DNA of 64,000 nt from Peribacillus sp. FSL H8-0477 (GTDB lineage Bacteria > Bacillota > Bacilli > Bacillales > DSM-1321). The notes under the pieces are model-generated. The model did no database searches. It worked only from the letters and a program-made list of their open reading frames with translations, and was not told the origin of the DNA. Below are positions 35,326 to 44,799 of this stretch, in pieces. The DNA lies in assembly GCF_038002765.1 (NCBI RefSeq), contig NZ_JBBODE010000001.1:1922001-1986000 (forward strand). The letters are read 5' to 3'. Made by a program: the position numbers and the translations under genes. The number at the start of each line of letters is the position of its first letter. Position 1 is the first letter of the stretch.

Positions 35326-35631
35326 ATTAAAATGACATATATTTTTGTTGACATCTTTTTCATACTTTTGTCGAATTCAGGTATTTTTTCCTAGTGTGTA
35401 TATTTCCCGTCGTACGTGCTGGTTACGTGTGTTTTTTTCACAAAAAAATTATCCATATTCACAGCGCGTGGTAAGCAAATCATAAAAAAACAGTTACTTC
35501 AGCCTATAAAAAATCCATCACCTCTTCAGTATTTGCTGATTTCGTGTCAAATACCCTATTCTCCTTACATATAAAGGTTCAAATCAAATCAATAGTCCTA
35601 TTTTTTTAAAAGCCTTTAGTCTTATACCCAT

Positions 35632-35667
35632 AAAAAACCAGCCGAAATCATATTCCGACTGGTTTTT
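35632..35667 (-). terminator. Terminator of yvyF
   Basis: Stem AACCAGTCGG / CGGCTGGTT on the minus strand (one bulge/mismatch) followed by TTTTTTAT. Confidence 0.78.
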
Positions 35668-35668
35668 A

Positions 35669-36076
35669 TTAATTCTTTATATAGTAGGTATTTTTTTTAT
35701 CACGTTCGATCATTTCTTTGCGGCGATCTTCTTCTTTCTCAAACGTTTTTAATTCTTTGTTGAAATTCTGACTGCATTCTTTACACAGCCTTCCTTCATT
35801 TATCGGTTTTCCGCATTGTTCGCATGGAATTCCCAGATTAGGAAACTGCGCTAAACGAAGCTTTCCAGATTTAACAAACCGAATAATTAATTCCTCTTCA
35901 ACTTCAGTGGCTTCGACAACTTGCGCCATCGTTGCCGTCCGATTAGAGCTCTTACGAATAAATTCATATACCTTATTAAACTGAGCTTCTTCTTCCTTAT
36001 AACAAGCATCGCAGACCATACGAAATGTCGTTTTAACAAAAAGAGCATCGCAATTCGGGCAATTAGCTAAATTCAT
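35669..36076 (-). CDS. yvyF: YvyF, flagellar-operon zinc protein
   Basis: A 135-aa protein with two Cys4 sites (CPNC...CDAC at about 6-28 and CEQC...CKEC at about 90-108). A helical HTH-like part lies between them (VEATEVEEELIIRFVKSGKL). It belongs to the family of flagellar-operon proteins (TIGR03826). It may act as a regulator; the role is not settled. It lies between comFC and flgM, as in B. subtilis. Confidence 0.9.
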   Translation of the reverse strand: MNLANCPNCDALFVKTTFRMVCDACYKEEEAQFNKVYEFIRKSSNRTATMAQVVEATEVEEELIIRFVKSGKLRLAQFPNLGIPCEQCGKPINEGRLCKECSQNFNKELKTFEKEEDRRKEMIERDKKNTYYIKN

Positions 36077-36164
36077 GATTATTCCCCTTTCCGTACATAA
36101 AGTTCCTACACTTACTATATCGAACAGTTACTAATAAAAGTAAAGTCCCTTCGAAATGATTTTT

Positions 36165-36860
36165 TTACCTTACTAGAGTGATTGACTTTACATCATAAGC
36201 TCCCTCAAGCCTCAAGACCCGCGCTGCTTGCCTAAGTGTTGAACCTGTTGTATAAATATCATCAATCAGTAAAAAATGTTTTCCCAGAATTTCTTTATCT
36301 GAAAGTACTTGAAATACTTGTGCCAGGTTGATTCGTTCATCACGTGTTTTTTTCGATTGTTTTTCTGAATGAGTTCGCTTCAAATACTCCTCACAGGAAT
36401 AACCCGCCATTTCCGCCAGTCCTTTCGCCTGATTAAAGCCACGTTCTCTTAGCCGCTCATCGCTCAGTGGAATCGGGATGAGATAGTCAAAGTCCATCTT
36501 TGCCAATTGTTGCATCAGATACGGTGCAAAGGCACCAGCAATTGCATAATCACCACGGTATTTGTATTTCGCAATGATTTCTTTGATAAAGTCATTATAG
36601 ATAAACAGCGAATGGTTACTGCTAAGACAGCCGCTCCACATAGAATCACGCTCCCAACGGATGCAGTCATAACACAGAGAATCCTGCGATTCAGCTAAAT
36701 TTCTTGAACAGATTCGACATCTGTCACCAGTAATTATTTCAAATTTATCATTACATGTATCACAAACTGCTTTTTCATTCACTTTTAAAAAGACACTTTT
36801 CCAAGATAACTCCTGACGCATTTCTTTATTACATAGCAGGCATAGTTGATTACTAAACAT
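36165..36860 (-). CDS. comFC: ComFC, phosphoribosyltransferase-like competence protein
   Basis: A 231-aa protein. N-terminal Cys pairs (CLLC 7-10; CDTC; CRIC; CYDC) form zinc sites. The C-terminal half is a PRTase fold with the PRPP loop LLIDDIYTTGST (about 196-207). It works with ComFA in taking up single-stranded DNA. Its start overlaps comFA by 8 nt. comFB, which separates the two in B. subtilis, is absent. Confidence 0.94.
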   Translation of the reverse strand: MFSNQLCLLCNKEMRQELSWKSVFLKVNEKAVCDTCNDKFEIITGDRCRICSRNLAESQDSLCYDCIRWERDSMWSGCLSSNHSLFIYNDFIKEIIAKYKYRGDYAIAGAFAPYLMQQLAKMDFDYLIPIPLSDERLRERGFNQAKGLAEMAGYSCEEYLKRTHSEKQSKKTRDERINLAQVFQVLSDKEILGKHFLLIDDIYTTGSTLRQAARVLRLEGAYDVKSITLVR

Positions 36861-38274
36861 CCAGCAGCCCTCGTTTATGCGCTTCTTCGTTCATCCGTCT
36901 AATATGAGAAACAGCCTCAACCATATCTTTGCTTTTCCCGTAATGAAAAAAGGTCACGTTCCCTTGGCAATGTTCCTTGCTGCGGCCAACCCTTCCTGCA
37001 ATCTGGACCAGCGCACTTTCAGAAAAGACGTCATGCTCTGCCCCAATGACCGCCACCTCAAGCCGGTGAATGGTGACTCCCCGCTCTAGGATGGTTGTAG
37101 TGAGTAAGCCAGGGAGTTCTCCAAGTCGGAGCGAGATTACTTTTTCCTTTCGGTTAGGATCAGCAGAGTGAACAGACTGAAGGAGTGGATGAAGTTGTTG
37201 AAACAGTGGTAAACAGCTATCCATGACAGCGATGCTCGGGAAGAAGAGTAAAATGGGGATATTTTGTTGAAGCCGATGCAGCGTCCAGCGCTTCAACTCA
37301 GGGTCAAGTTTTCCCTGTTGCAGCTGCTTCTGCCAGTTGCCGCCCCATTTTAGTTCAGGAACCGGGATGGGCTGACGGTGAAAGCGTGCCGGTATTTTCA
37401 CCGCAGAAAGCTTGCCGATTTTGTAATCATGCTGCATCTTTTTTGAAGGAGTGGCAGTTAGATAAATGGTTGAGGAGTTAGCCTTTTTTGCTTTACTAAC
37501 AGCATATTGAAGCGAGGCGTCTGCGGAATAAGGGAACGCATCAACTTCATCAATAATGATGACATCAAAGGCACGTTCGAAACGGAAAAGTTGGTGCGTG
37601 GTAGAAACAACCAGCGGCGATTGCTTATGCCGATCCTCACTGCCTCCGTACAGAGCGGCGACTTCTACATGAGGAAACGCTGTTTTCAATCTCGGCGCCA
37701 ATTCAAGGACAACATCCGTACGTGGCGTGGCGATGCAGACCCGCTTTCCCGTGATCAGTGCACTTTCTATGCCACGAAAAAGCACCTCTGTTTTCCCGGC
37801 ACCGCAGACAGCCCAAACGAGCAGCTCAGCATTAGCCGATATTGAGGTAACTACCTGGTCTGAAGCCGTTTGCTGCCCTTCAGATAATGTCCCTTCCCAA
37901 GCCATGACGTTCCCTGGAATAGGATAGACCCTCTCTGGTCCGCTCCAGGTATACAGCTTTGCACACTCACTAACCCGTCCCATCATGATACACGCTCGAC
38001 AATAGGTACAGTCTGAGTTGCATAAACTGCAGGGAAATGACGCGAAAAGCCGCTGATCAGTGGAGCCGCAACGGCCGCAAAGCCATTTTCCCTTATCTTG
38101 CATCACACCGAATTTAGCTTTGACATACCCTTGATGAAGATGTTCAGTTAATAAGTCTAATTCGAATGGGATTTCCAAGGCCAATAACGACCGGCCAGAT
38201 AAATGATAATGAAGATCTTTGCTGTAGGAAAACGGGGAAGGTTCAGTAGAAGAAATATCGGGGATACTGGTCAT
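36853..38274 (-). CDS. comFA: ComFA, DNA-uptake helicase/ATPase
   Basis: A 473-aa cytosolic ATPase (B. subtilis 463). An N-terminal four-Cys zinc site (C66, C69, then the C82-C95 cluster) precedes a DEAD-box core with Walker A CGAGKTE (157-163), IIDEVDAF and a helicase C domain with ILERGVTI and IAGRVGR. It powers import of transforming DNA through ComEC. A strong AAGGAGG precedes the ATG. The 312-bp repeats begin about 110 bp upstream, where its promoter should be. Confidence 0.95.
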   Translation of the reverse strand: MTSIPDISSTEPSPFSYSKDLHYHLSGRSLLALEIPFELDLLTEHLHQGYVKAKFGVMQDKGKWLCGRCGSTDQRLFASFPCSLCNSDCTYCRACIMMGRVSECAKLYTWSGPERVYPIPGNVMAWEGTLSEGQQTASDQVVTSISANAELLVWAVCGAGKTEVLFRGIESALITGKRVCIATPRTDVVLELAPRLKTAFPHVEVAALYGGSEDRHKQSPLVVSTTHQLFRFERAFDVIIIDEVDAFPYSADASLQYAVSKAKKANSSTIYLTATPSKKMQHDYKIGKLSAVKIPARFHRQPIPVPELKWGGNWQKQLQQGKLDPELKRWTLHRLQQNIPILLFFPSIAVMDSCLPLFQQLHPLLQSVHSADPNRKEKVISLRLGELPGLLTTTILERGVTIHRLEVAVIGAEHDVFSESALVQIAGRVGRSKEHCQGNVTFFHYGKSKDMVEAVSHIRRMNEEAHKRGLLDV

Positions 38275-38387
38275 ATATAACCTCCTTTTCTACCCTAGCT
38301 ATTCGACGGAACTTTAAAAAGTCCTTCCATTATGAGTTTTAATCTTCATACGTAAGGTCTTGTCCGTATATCTATCTGCATCGGATT

Positions 38388-39290
38388 CACTTTCTGGACA
38401 AAACCTCCTTTCGATTAACGTTTTATTGTGGAATCGAGTCATCTTGGCGTTACTTTGAACTGGGATTCCCTTGTTTAGAGCAGGCTGCTTCCTCTGTTGG
38501 AGCGCTTTTGGGATCTTTTGTGCGCTTCAGGCCAATTCGTGTGCGCTTATGGGATTTTTTGTGCGCTTCAGCTCATTTTGTGTGCGAAACTGCCATTTAG
38601 ATGTGCGGATCGCCAAAACAGCTGCGGGGATGGGCTTGCCCAAATAGAGTATCTAAAGGTCATCTGATTTTAGACTCCCAATTTTACTAGACAATGATAC
38701 ACTTTCTGGACAAAACCTCTTGCAGCTAACGTTTTATCACGGAATAGAGTCATCTTGGCCTTACTTTGAACTGGGATTCCCTTGTTGAGAGCAGGCTTCG
38801 TCCCCAGTTGGAGCGCTTTTGGGATGTTTATGTGCGCTTCAGGTCAATTCGTGTGCGCTTTTAGAATTTTTTGTGCGCTTCAGGCTAATTCGTGTGCGAA
38901 ATTGCCATTTAGATGTGCGGATCGCCAAAACAGCTGCGGGGATGTGCTTGCCCAAATGGAGTATCTAAAAAGCATCTCGATTTAGAATCCCAACTTCGCT
39001 AGAGAATGATACACTTTCTGGATTAAACCGCCTGGCCGACAACATTTTCGAGGGAATGCGGTCGACTCTGCGTTACTTTAAACTGGGATTCCCTTGTTTA
39101 GAGCAAGCTTCTTGCTCAGTTGGAGCGCTTTTGGAAGTTTTATGTGGCGCTTCTAGGATTTACTGTGCACTTCAGTCTGATTACTGTGCAGAACTTTCCT
39201 ATTTCTGTGCACTTCACCTCGATTTGTGTGCAGAACTTTCGATTAACTGTGCAAAACTCCAAATTTTCTGTGCAAACCACTCAATCCCCC
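38388..39290. repeat. Repeat locus B: 312-bp tandem units with 21-bp inner array
   Basis: Three head-to-tail copies start with CACTTTCTGGA at 38388, 38700 and 39012, exactly 312 bp apart; the third has diverged. Inside each, TGTGC recurs: copy 1 at 38519, 38540, 38560, 38581, 38602; copy 2 at 38831, 38852, 38872, 38893, 38914; copy 3 at 39143 to 39269 in seven units of exactly 21 bp. Each copy also has AAATAGAG/AAATGGAG and ends near TACACTTTCTGG. No gene is supported in 38275-39338. It separates degV from comFA. Confidence 0.93.
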
Positions 39291-39295
39291 TAAAA

Positions 39296-39330
39296 CTCAA
39301 AAAACGTCCCGCCACTTTCAGCGGGACGTT
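39296..39330 (-). terminator. Terminator of degV
   Basis: Stem AACGTCCCGC / GCGGGACGTT followed on the minus strand by TTTTTTGAG. Confidence 0.92.
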
Positions 39331-39338
39331 CAGTTTAG

Positions 39339-40187
39339 TTAGTTTACTTTATACCAGCCCATGCCCATAGAGCCTTCGCCTAGGTGGGTGCCGATGACAG
39401 GTCCGAAGTAGCTGATGTCGAATTCGACTTCTGGGTACTGAACCTGTAGTTCGGCTTTCCATTCGATTGCCTCTGCTTCGCGTTTTGCGTGAATGATGAC
39501 GGCTTTGTATTGGCCATTGTCTTCTTTCATCGCCTCGCCAAGCAGTTCAGCAATCCGTTTCATCGCTTTTTTCCGTGTGCGAATCTTTTCAAAAGGGACT
39601 ATGACTTTGTCTTTGAAGTGAAGCAGCGGCTTAATTTGCAGTACACTGCCAATAAGAGCTGCAGCTGCACTCAAACGACCGCCTCGCTGAAGATGACTTA
39701 GATCGTCGGCCATGAAAAAGGCATTTAACGATTTTTTGATTTCATTCATGCGTTCAATAATCACTTTCGGCTCTTTTCCGTCCAGAGCCATCTGAGCTGC
39801 CTCAAGAACATAGAAGCCTTGAACACGACAACTCAGTTCTGAATCGAATGCATAAACGTCTATCCCGTCCACCAATTCCCCTGCTGAAATCGCTCCCTGA
39901 TAAGTACCGCTGATTCCACTTGAGAGGTGAATGCTGATGATTGCATCATAGTCCTGCTTCAATTCTTCAAATCTTTCCATAAACTGTCCGGTCGATGGCT
40001 GTGAAGTCGTTGGAAGCTTCTCTACCTTTTTCACTTCTTCATAAAATTCATCTGCCGTAATATCAATTTCTTCTCGATAAGCCTCTTTGCCAATGATAAC
40101 GTTAAGCGGGACCATATGTATGTTTAATCGTTCTCTAATATCTTTAGGAATATATGCAGTACTATCCGTAACAATTGCCGTCTTCAT
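39339..40187 (-). CDS. degV: DegV-family fatty-acid-binding protein (FakB type)
   Basis: A 282-aa cytosolic protein. MKTAIVTDSTAYIPKDIRER, TTSQPSTGQF and IHLSSGISGTYQGA are family signatures for binding a fatty acid. Members hand the fatty acid to the kinase FakA. In B. subtilis yviA lies in the same place next to degU. The protein ends MGMGWYKVN, the usual C-terminus. Confidence 0.95.
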   Translation of the reverse strand: MKTAIVTDSTAYIPKDIRERLNIHMVPLNVIIGKEAYREEIDITADEFYEEVKKVEKLPTTSQPSTGQFMERFEELKQDYDAIISIHLSSGISGTYQGAISAGELVDGIDVYAFDSELSCRVQGFYVLEAAQMALDGKEPKVIIERMNEIKKSLNAFFMADDLSHLQRGGRLSAAAALIGSVLQIKPLLHFKDKVIVPFEKIRTRKKAMKRIAELLGEAMKEDNGQYKAVIIHAKREAEAIEWKAELQVQYPEVEFDISYFGPVIGTHLGEGSMGMGWYKVN

Positions 40188-40305
40188 AAACGTCTATCAT
40201 CCTCATTTCCGATATCTTTTTCCCAAAAATGGGCTGACCTCTATCATAGCTGAAAATATTCCCAATTGCATTAATAAGTTTGTGGAAATACTCTCCTTAT
40301 TAAGC

Positions 40306-40337
40306 AAAAAAAAGTGCCTTTCCACAGGGAAAGGCGA
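40306..40337 (-). terminator. Terminator of degU
   Basis: Stem GCCTTTCC / GGAAAGGC with a 4-nt loop, followed on the minus strand by ACTTTTTTTT. Confidence 0.9.
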
Positions 40338-40355
40338 CTTCTATCAATCAATCTA

Positions 40356-41036
40356 TTATTTCACTTCAACCCAGCCGTTTTTAATTGCAAGAACAACAGC
40401 TTGAGTCCGATCATTTACATTCATTTTTTGAAGGATGTTACTCACATGATTCTTCACTGTTTTTTCACTAATGAACAGTGTTTCACCAATGCCGCGGTTA
40501 CTTTTACCATCAGCAAGGAGCTGAAGTACTTCACATTCGCGGCGTGTAAGCAGATGCAATGGCTTTCTGATCTCCGGTGCATAACGCTCGTTACCAGAAT
40601 GTTCTTCCATAGCCAGTCTGCGATATTCTTGAACAAGATTATGGGTTACCTTAGGATGTAAGTAAGAGCCGCCGTCTGCGACTACTTTAACTGCATCTAC
40701 TAACGCATCTGCATCCATTTCTTTCAATAGATACCCTTGTGCACCTGTTTTTAGTGCATGTGTTACGTAGTTTTCATCATCATGAATAGAAAGAATGATA
40801 ACTTTTGTATCTGGGTAGCGTTCGATTAACATACGAGTTGCCTCGACTCCGTTAATCCTCGGCATATTAATGTCCATGATCACTACATCAGGGTGATGGG
40901 CCTCAACTAAGGCCATTGCTTCACTTCCGTCATCGCCCTCTGCTACTACGTCAAATGACGCTTCAAAATCTAAAATGCGTTTTACACCTTCACGAAAAAG
41001 TTGATGATCGTCAATAATAATAATATTTGTTTTCAA
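40356..41036 (-). CDS. degU: DegU, response regulator
   Basis: A 226-aa regulator (B. subtilis 229). The receiver domain has DD (9-10), phosphorylation site Asp55 in VVIMDINMP, and Lys in LLKEMDAD. The C-terminal LuxR-type HTH has [20 protein letters not shown] and [16 protein letters not shown]. It controls exoenzymes, competence, motility and biofilm. It follows degS by 36 bp. Confidence 0.97.
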   Translation of the reverse strand: MKTNIIIIDDHQLFREGVKRILDFEASFDVVAEGDDGSEAMALVEAHHPDVVIMDINMPRINGVEATRMLIERYPDTKVIILSIHDDENYVTHALKTGAQGYLLKEMDADALVDAVKVVADGGSYLHPKVTHNLVQEYRRLAMEEHSGNERYAPEIRKPLHLLTRRECEVLQLLADGKSNRGIGETLFISEKTVKNHVSNILQKMNVNDRTQAVVLAIKNGWVEVK

Positions 41037-41072
41037 ATGTGACGCCCCCTTGTTTCCTTGGTACTTCTATTT

Positions 41073-42221
41073 TTAATTTTCTTGTTTATATGGAACCTGG
41101 ATACACACAAGTGTGCCTACACCAGGATGTGAATCAATCGTTAGCTCTCCTTCGAGCAGTTCAACTCGTTCACGCATTCCCATTAATCCAAATGAACCTT
41201 CTTTTTGGATTGAAGAATCAAAGCCGATTCCGTCATCCTTTATCATTACCATTACGAGCTCAGCGGCAATTGAAAGCTTGACCTGAATATTTTGCGGTTT
41301 TGCATGTTTAAGAGCATTCTGAATCGATTCTTGAACCAATCGGAAGAAAGCGACTTCCATGTCAGATGGCAAGCGTTTTTCTTCACCAATATTAATAAAA
41401 CTTAAATGAACACCCGTATTATAATCTTCGGTTGTTTGCAGATATTTTCTGAGGGTAGGAATCAGTCCCAAATCATCCAGCGCCATCGGTCTTAAATCAT
41501 AAATAATTCTGCGAACCTCATAAAGTGCGTTTCGTACCATTACTTTTAGGTTACGAATCTCTGCTAAAGCTTCTTCACCACTACGTTCTCGGTAAATTCG
41601 ATCAATCAGATCCGAACGCATCATCACGTTAGCAAGCATTTGAGCTGGACCATCATGAATTTCACGGGAAAGTTTTTTTCGTTCTTCTTCTTGTGCCTCA
41701 ATAATCTTTAAACCGAAATCCTGTTTTCTTTTAGCATCTTCAAGTGCCTCCCCAACAAATTTCAAATCGCTCGTTAGGTAATTTAACACCACAGATATTT
41801 GAGAAACAAGATGAGCTGCCCGGTCGATTGTTTGTAAAAGACTCTTTAGTCTTCTCTCCAGATCGTCACGCCGATCACGAAGCTGCCTTTCTAACTGACG
41901 AGTCATCTGCAAATCTACTTGTAGTTTATGGGCTCGTTCATAGGCATCACGAACTTGTTCTTCAGAAAACTTATCAAAGTGCATACTCACTTCAGACAAA
42001 CGCTTCCTAGCAAATCTGGCCTTTGTATCCAAGATGTCACTTTCCTCAATCACATCTCCAACTCTGACGCGAATTTGCTCCAGTTCTTTTGCCATTGATT
42101 CATAATCTTTTCGGCATTGTTCTTCAATTTCAAAGATATCATCTTTACTGCTTCCCACAGTGCTAATCATGGTTTCTAATATCATGTCCAATGCTTTAAC
42201 ATCGACTTTTTTCATGGACAT
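41073..42221 (-). CDS. degS: DegS, cytosolic sensor histidine kinase
   Basis: A 382-aa kinase (B. subtilis 385) without membrane segments. A long N-terminal coiled-coil sensor (about 1-175) is followed by SREIHDGPAQML with phospho-acceptor His189, and an ATP-binding domain with KDDGIGFD and GLMGMRERVE. Start is the ATG after GGAGGGG; 22 more codons upstream would start without a site. It phosphorylates DegU. Confidence 0.96.
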   Translation of the reverse strand: MSMKKVDVKALDMILETMISTVGSSKDDIFEIEEQCRKDYESMAKELEQIRVRVGDVIEESDILDTKARFARKRLSEVSMHFDKFSEEQVRDAYERAHKLQVDLQMTRQLERQLRDRRDDLERRLKSLLQTIDRAAHLVSQISVVLNYLTSDLKFVGEALEDAKRKQDFGLKIIEAQEEERKKLSREIHDGPAQMLANVMMRSDLIDRIYRERSGEEALAEIRNLKVMVRNALYEVRRIIYDLRPMALDDLGLIPTLRKYLQTTEDYNTGVHLSFINIGEEKRLPSDMEVAFFRLVQESIQNALKHAKPQNIQVKLSIAAELVMVMIKDDGIGFDSSIQKEGSFGLMGMRERVELLEGELTIDSHPGVGTLVCIQVPYKQEN

Positions 42222-42886
42222 AGAGACCCCTCCACCTGCACCAACAATTTTCACTGCATCAGTTTTTATATGTCGGTTTATGTACACTTATTTCATTCCT
42301 TTTCATTATTAGAAATGTCTCATCCTGTCTACTTGATCAGTTCTTGTCATTTCCAATAGCCAACCATTACAATTTACACACTTACTATTCGAATTGTATC
42401 AAAAGAACGTACATTACATCATTAACTAAATATTGTTCAGCTATTTTTGTCGAATTTTCTTGTAATCGGATAGAATCTTCCTATTTTTAAACTTACTAGA
42501 AAGTTCTAGTCTATTCTATTATCCTAATGCATTATGTATAAAACAAGCAAATCGAAGGATAAATCATAATTAGTCGATAAAGATAATTATTTTAAATTTG
42601 GCAAACGTTGAAACCCTTGGTATTACTGGGTTTTATAAGTAACTGAAATCAAATGTCGAAAAAAATTGATTGATTTTTACGGAAAATATTCTTTTAAGCA
42701 TATGTAACTAAGTCAATATATATAGGAATTCTTTCATTATATCATGTGAAAACTTACATTATGTTAAGATACCAATACATATTCTTACGGTTTGATTACG
42801 GATAGGATAATCAGCAAAATTGATTTGCTCGTATAATCCCTAAGCCTTATACTAAATGAAACAAACGAACGGAAGGGTGACAAAGG
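42222..42886. other. Long divergent intergenic region between degS and yvyE
   Basis: About 665 bp, AT-rich. No gene is supported. It should hold the degSU and yvyE promoters. A possible degS promoter is TTGATA at about 42400 on the minus strand. A 16-bp palindrome (ACTAGAA-AG-TTCTAGT) lies at 42495-42510. Confidence 0.55.
42495..42510. promoter_or_regulatory. 16-bp palindrome, possible operator
   Basis: ACTAGAAAGTTCTAGT has 7-bp perfect arms around 2 bp, in the divergent degS-yvyE region. The protein that might bind is unknown. Confidence 0.35.
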
Positions 42887-43522
42887 ATGCTCTCTGAGTA
42901 TTTAACGGTAAAGGGAACAGCCATTCATGAAATTATTATAGATAAATCACGTTTTATTGCTCATATTTCACGTACTGAGACCGAAGAAGAGGCTCAAGCA
43001 TTTATCGCCTCCATTAAAAAAAGCCATAAAGATGCCACGCATAATTGTTCAGCCTACTTAATCGGGGAACGTGATCAGATCCAAAAAGCACTTGACGATG
43101 GCGAACCAAGCGGCACAGCAGGTATCCCGATTCTTGAGGTGATTCGCAAAAAAGGACTGAAGGATACAACTGTTGTTGTCACACGTTATTTTGGAGGAAT
43201 AAAACTCGGTGCAGGCGGATTAATTCGTGCATACAGCCGATCAGCATCTGAAGGAATTAACGCTGCAGGTATCGTTGAACGTACACTTATGAAAGTAATG
43301 AACGTTCAAATTGAGTATCATTGGCTTGGTAAGCTTGAAAATGAATTACGTGCATCAACATATCTCATTAAAGACATTCAATATCTTGAAAAAGTTTCTG
43401 TACTTACTTTTGTAAAAGAAGACCTCGTCGAAACATTTTCTAACTGGATAACAGAACTGACTAACGGACAAGCAGAGCTTACAGAAACAGACACTCAATA
43501 TCTTGAACAAAGTAAGGCTTAA
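42887..43522 (+). CDS. yvyE: YigZ/IMPACT-family protein (YvyE)
   Basis: A 211-aa protein (B. subtilis 217). The core is DDGEPSGTAGIPILEVI, VVVTRYFGGIKLGAGGLIRA and YSRSASEG; a ferredoxin-like C-terminal domain (DUF1949) follows at about 140-205. IMPACT proteins affect translation control; the exact bacterial role is not known. GGAAGGG precedes the ATG. Confidence 0.95.
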   Translation: MLSEYLTVKGTAIHEIIIDKSRFIAHISRTETEEEAQAFIASIKKSHKDATHNCSAYLIGERDQIQKALDDGEPSGTAGIPILEVIRKKGLKDTTVVVTRYFGGIKLGAGGLIRAYSRSASEGINAAGIVERTLMKVMNVQIEYHWLGKLENELRASTYLIKDIQYLEKVSVLTFVKEDLVETFSNWITELTNGQAELTETDTQYLEQSKA

Positions 43523-43730
43523 TCGTTTCTCCTTCAACTATTCCTATCTTTAGTATTTTTACCAGTAAACTTCCACATGAAAAAGAGAGATTTATTTTAC
43601 TCATTGATTAAATCAAGGTAGAATATAATTCGGTATAATTATTACCCCACAGTCGGAATGATTAAACTACTTATATTCTTATACTATGAAAATGACATTC
43701 TATGGAATGACTTTTAAAGGAGAAGAAACA

Positions 43731-44744
43731 ATGTCTACTAGAAGACGTGTATATAAAGTGAAAAAAACTAGAAGGAAAAAACGAAGAAAAGCTCTTTTAT
43801 TTTTCATTCCAATATTGATTCTAGTTCTAGCAGCCTCTTCGTATGCAGCCGTTTTATATACGAAAGCTCAAAATATATTTGATGCATCTTATGAATCAGT
43901 TGGTACATCTTCTAAACGAGATGGTGCCGTTAATCCCATGGCAGACAACATATCCATATTGTTTATTGGTGTGGATGACAGCAGTGAGCGAAATTACCAA
44001 GGTAACTCCCGTTCAGATGCGTTGATGCTTGCTACTTTCAATAAAAAACAGAAATCAATTAAACTCGTGAGTATTCCTCGTGACTCGAATGTATATATTC
44101 CTTCACGAGATACAACGTCAAAAATAAACTCAGCACATGCTTTCGGAGGACCAAAATCAACAATTGAAACAGTCGAGGAGCTATTAGATGTCCCGGTTGA
44201 TTATTATGTCAGAATGAACTTTAACGCCTTTATTGATGTCGTTGATGCATTAGAGGGTATTGACGTTAATGTCCCTTACGAAATCAACGAAATGGATTCC
44301 AACGATAAAAAGGGCGCGATTCATTTAGAACCTGGCCTGCAAACCCTTGATGGTGAAGAAGCCTTAGCTATTGCACGTACTCGTAAGCAGGATAGTGATA
44401 TCCAGCGCGGAGAACGCCAACAAGAAATTCTCAAAGCAATTGTGGCCAAAGGAACTTCAGTCAGTGCCGTATCAAAATATACCGATGTAATTGAAGCTAT
44501 TGGAGACAACATGACCACAAACCTTAAATTCAGTGAAATGAAATCTTTCATTGAATATGTAACAACCGACAAAGGTCTAGATATCGAATCCGTCAAACTT
44601 GAAGGTACAGATAACACAACGAGCGGAACCTATTACTACGAGTTAGACCCAACTTCCGTCGAAGAAACCAAACAAACACTACAGTCTCACATGAATCTCA
44701 AAAACACGACCACCACAGATGAAATAGAAACCTACACCAACTAA
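43731..44744 (+). CDS. tagU: LytR-CpsA-Psr family wall polymer ligase (TagU/LytR)
   Basis: A 337-aa membrane-anchored protein. A very basic N-terminus (MSTRRRVYKVKKTRRKKRRK) is followed by one membrane helix (about 22-43) and an extracellular LCP domain with SIPRDSNVYIP, the Asp/Arg residues in RSDALMLATF and LARTRKQDSDIQRGERQQEI-type motif ending in QRQE-like. It moves teichoic acid from undecaprenyl-PP to peptidoglycan. Start is the ATG after AAAGGAG; 15 upstream codons are not used. It lies near tagO and other wall genes. Confidence 0.93.
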   Translation: MSTRRRVYKVKKTRRKKRRKALLFFIPILILVLAASSYAAVLYTKAQNIFDASYESVGTSSKRDGAVNPMADNISILFIGVDDSSERNYQGNSRSDALMLATFNKKQKSIKLVSIPRDSNVYIPSRDTTSKINSAHAFGGPKSTIETVEELLDVPVDYYVRMNFNAFIDVVDALEGIDVNVPYEINEMDSNDKKGAIHLEPGLQTLDGEEALAIARTRKQDSDIQRGERQQEILKAIVAKGTSVSAVSKYTDVIEAIGDNMTTNLKFSEMKSFIEYVTTDKGLDIESVKLEGTDNTTSGTYYYELDPTSVEETKQTLQSHMNLKNTTTTDEIETYTN

Positions 44745-44750
44745 CAGATC

Positions 44751-44787
44751 AAGGCTGCCCATAAAAATATGGGCAGCCTTTTTTTTG
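44751..44787 (+). terminator. Terminator of tagU
   Basis: Stem AAGGCTGCCCA / TGGGCAGCCTT followed by TTTTTTG. Confidence 0.93.
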
Positions 44788-44799
44788 TATCTCCAAACG

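Larger units (their letters stand above)
35254..35668. other. Intergenic region between yvyF and flgM
   Basis: Besides the flgM promoter (35300-35325) and the yvyF terminator (35632-35667), the AT-rich 290 bp between them show no gene, repeat or RNA structure I can name. Confidence 0.6.

Noticed and set aside
38519-39290. CRISPR array
   Set aside because: The repeated word is only 5-9 bp, spacers are 12-16 bp and partly alike, and no cas gene is near.
39056-39370. An open frame with a Cys in every seventh residue across repeat locus B
   Set aside because: It is a by-product of the 21-bp period (seven codons). No ribosome site; it runs into the degV terminator; in locus D the open frame relative to the core word is a different one, so no protein is conserved.
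42400-42430. TTGATA with TGTAAA as a firm degS promoter
   Set aside because: Spacing of 18 and a poor -10; mentioned only in the region note.
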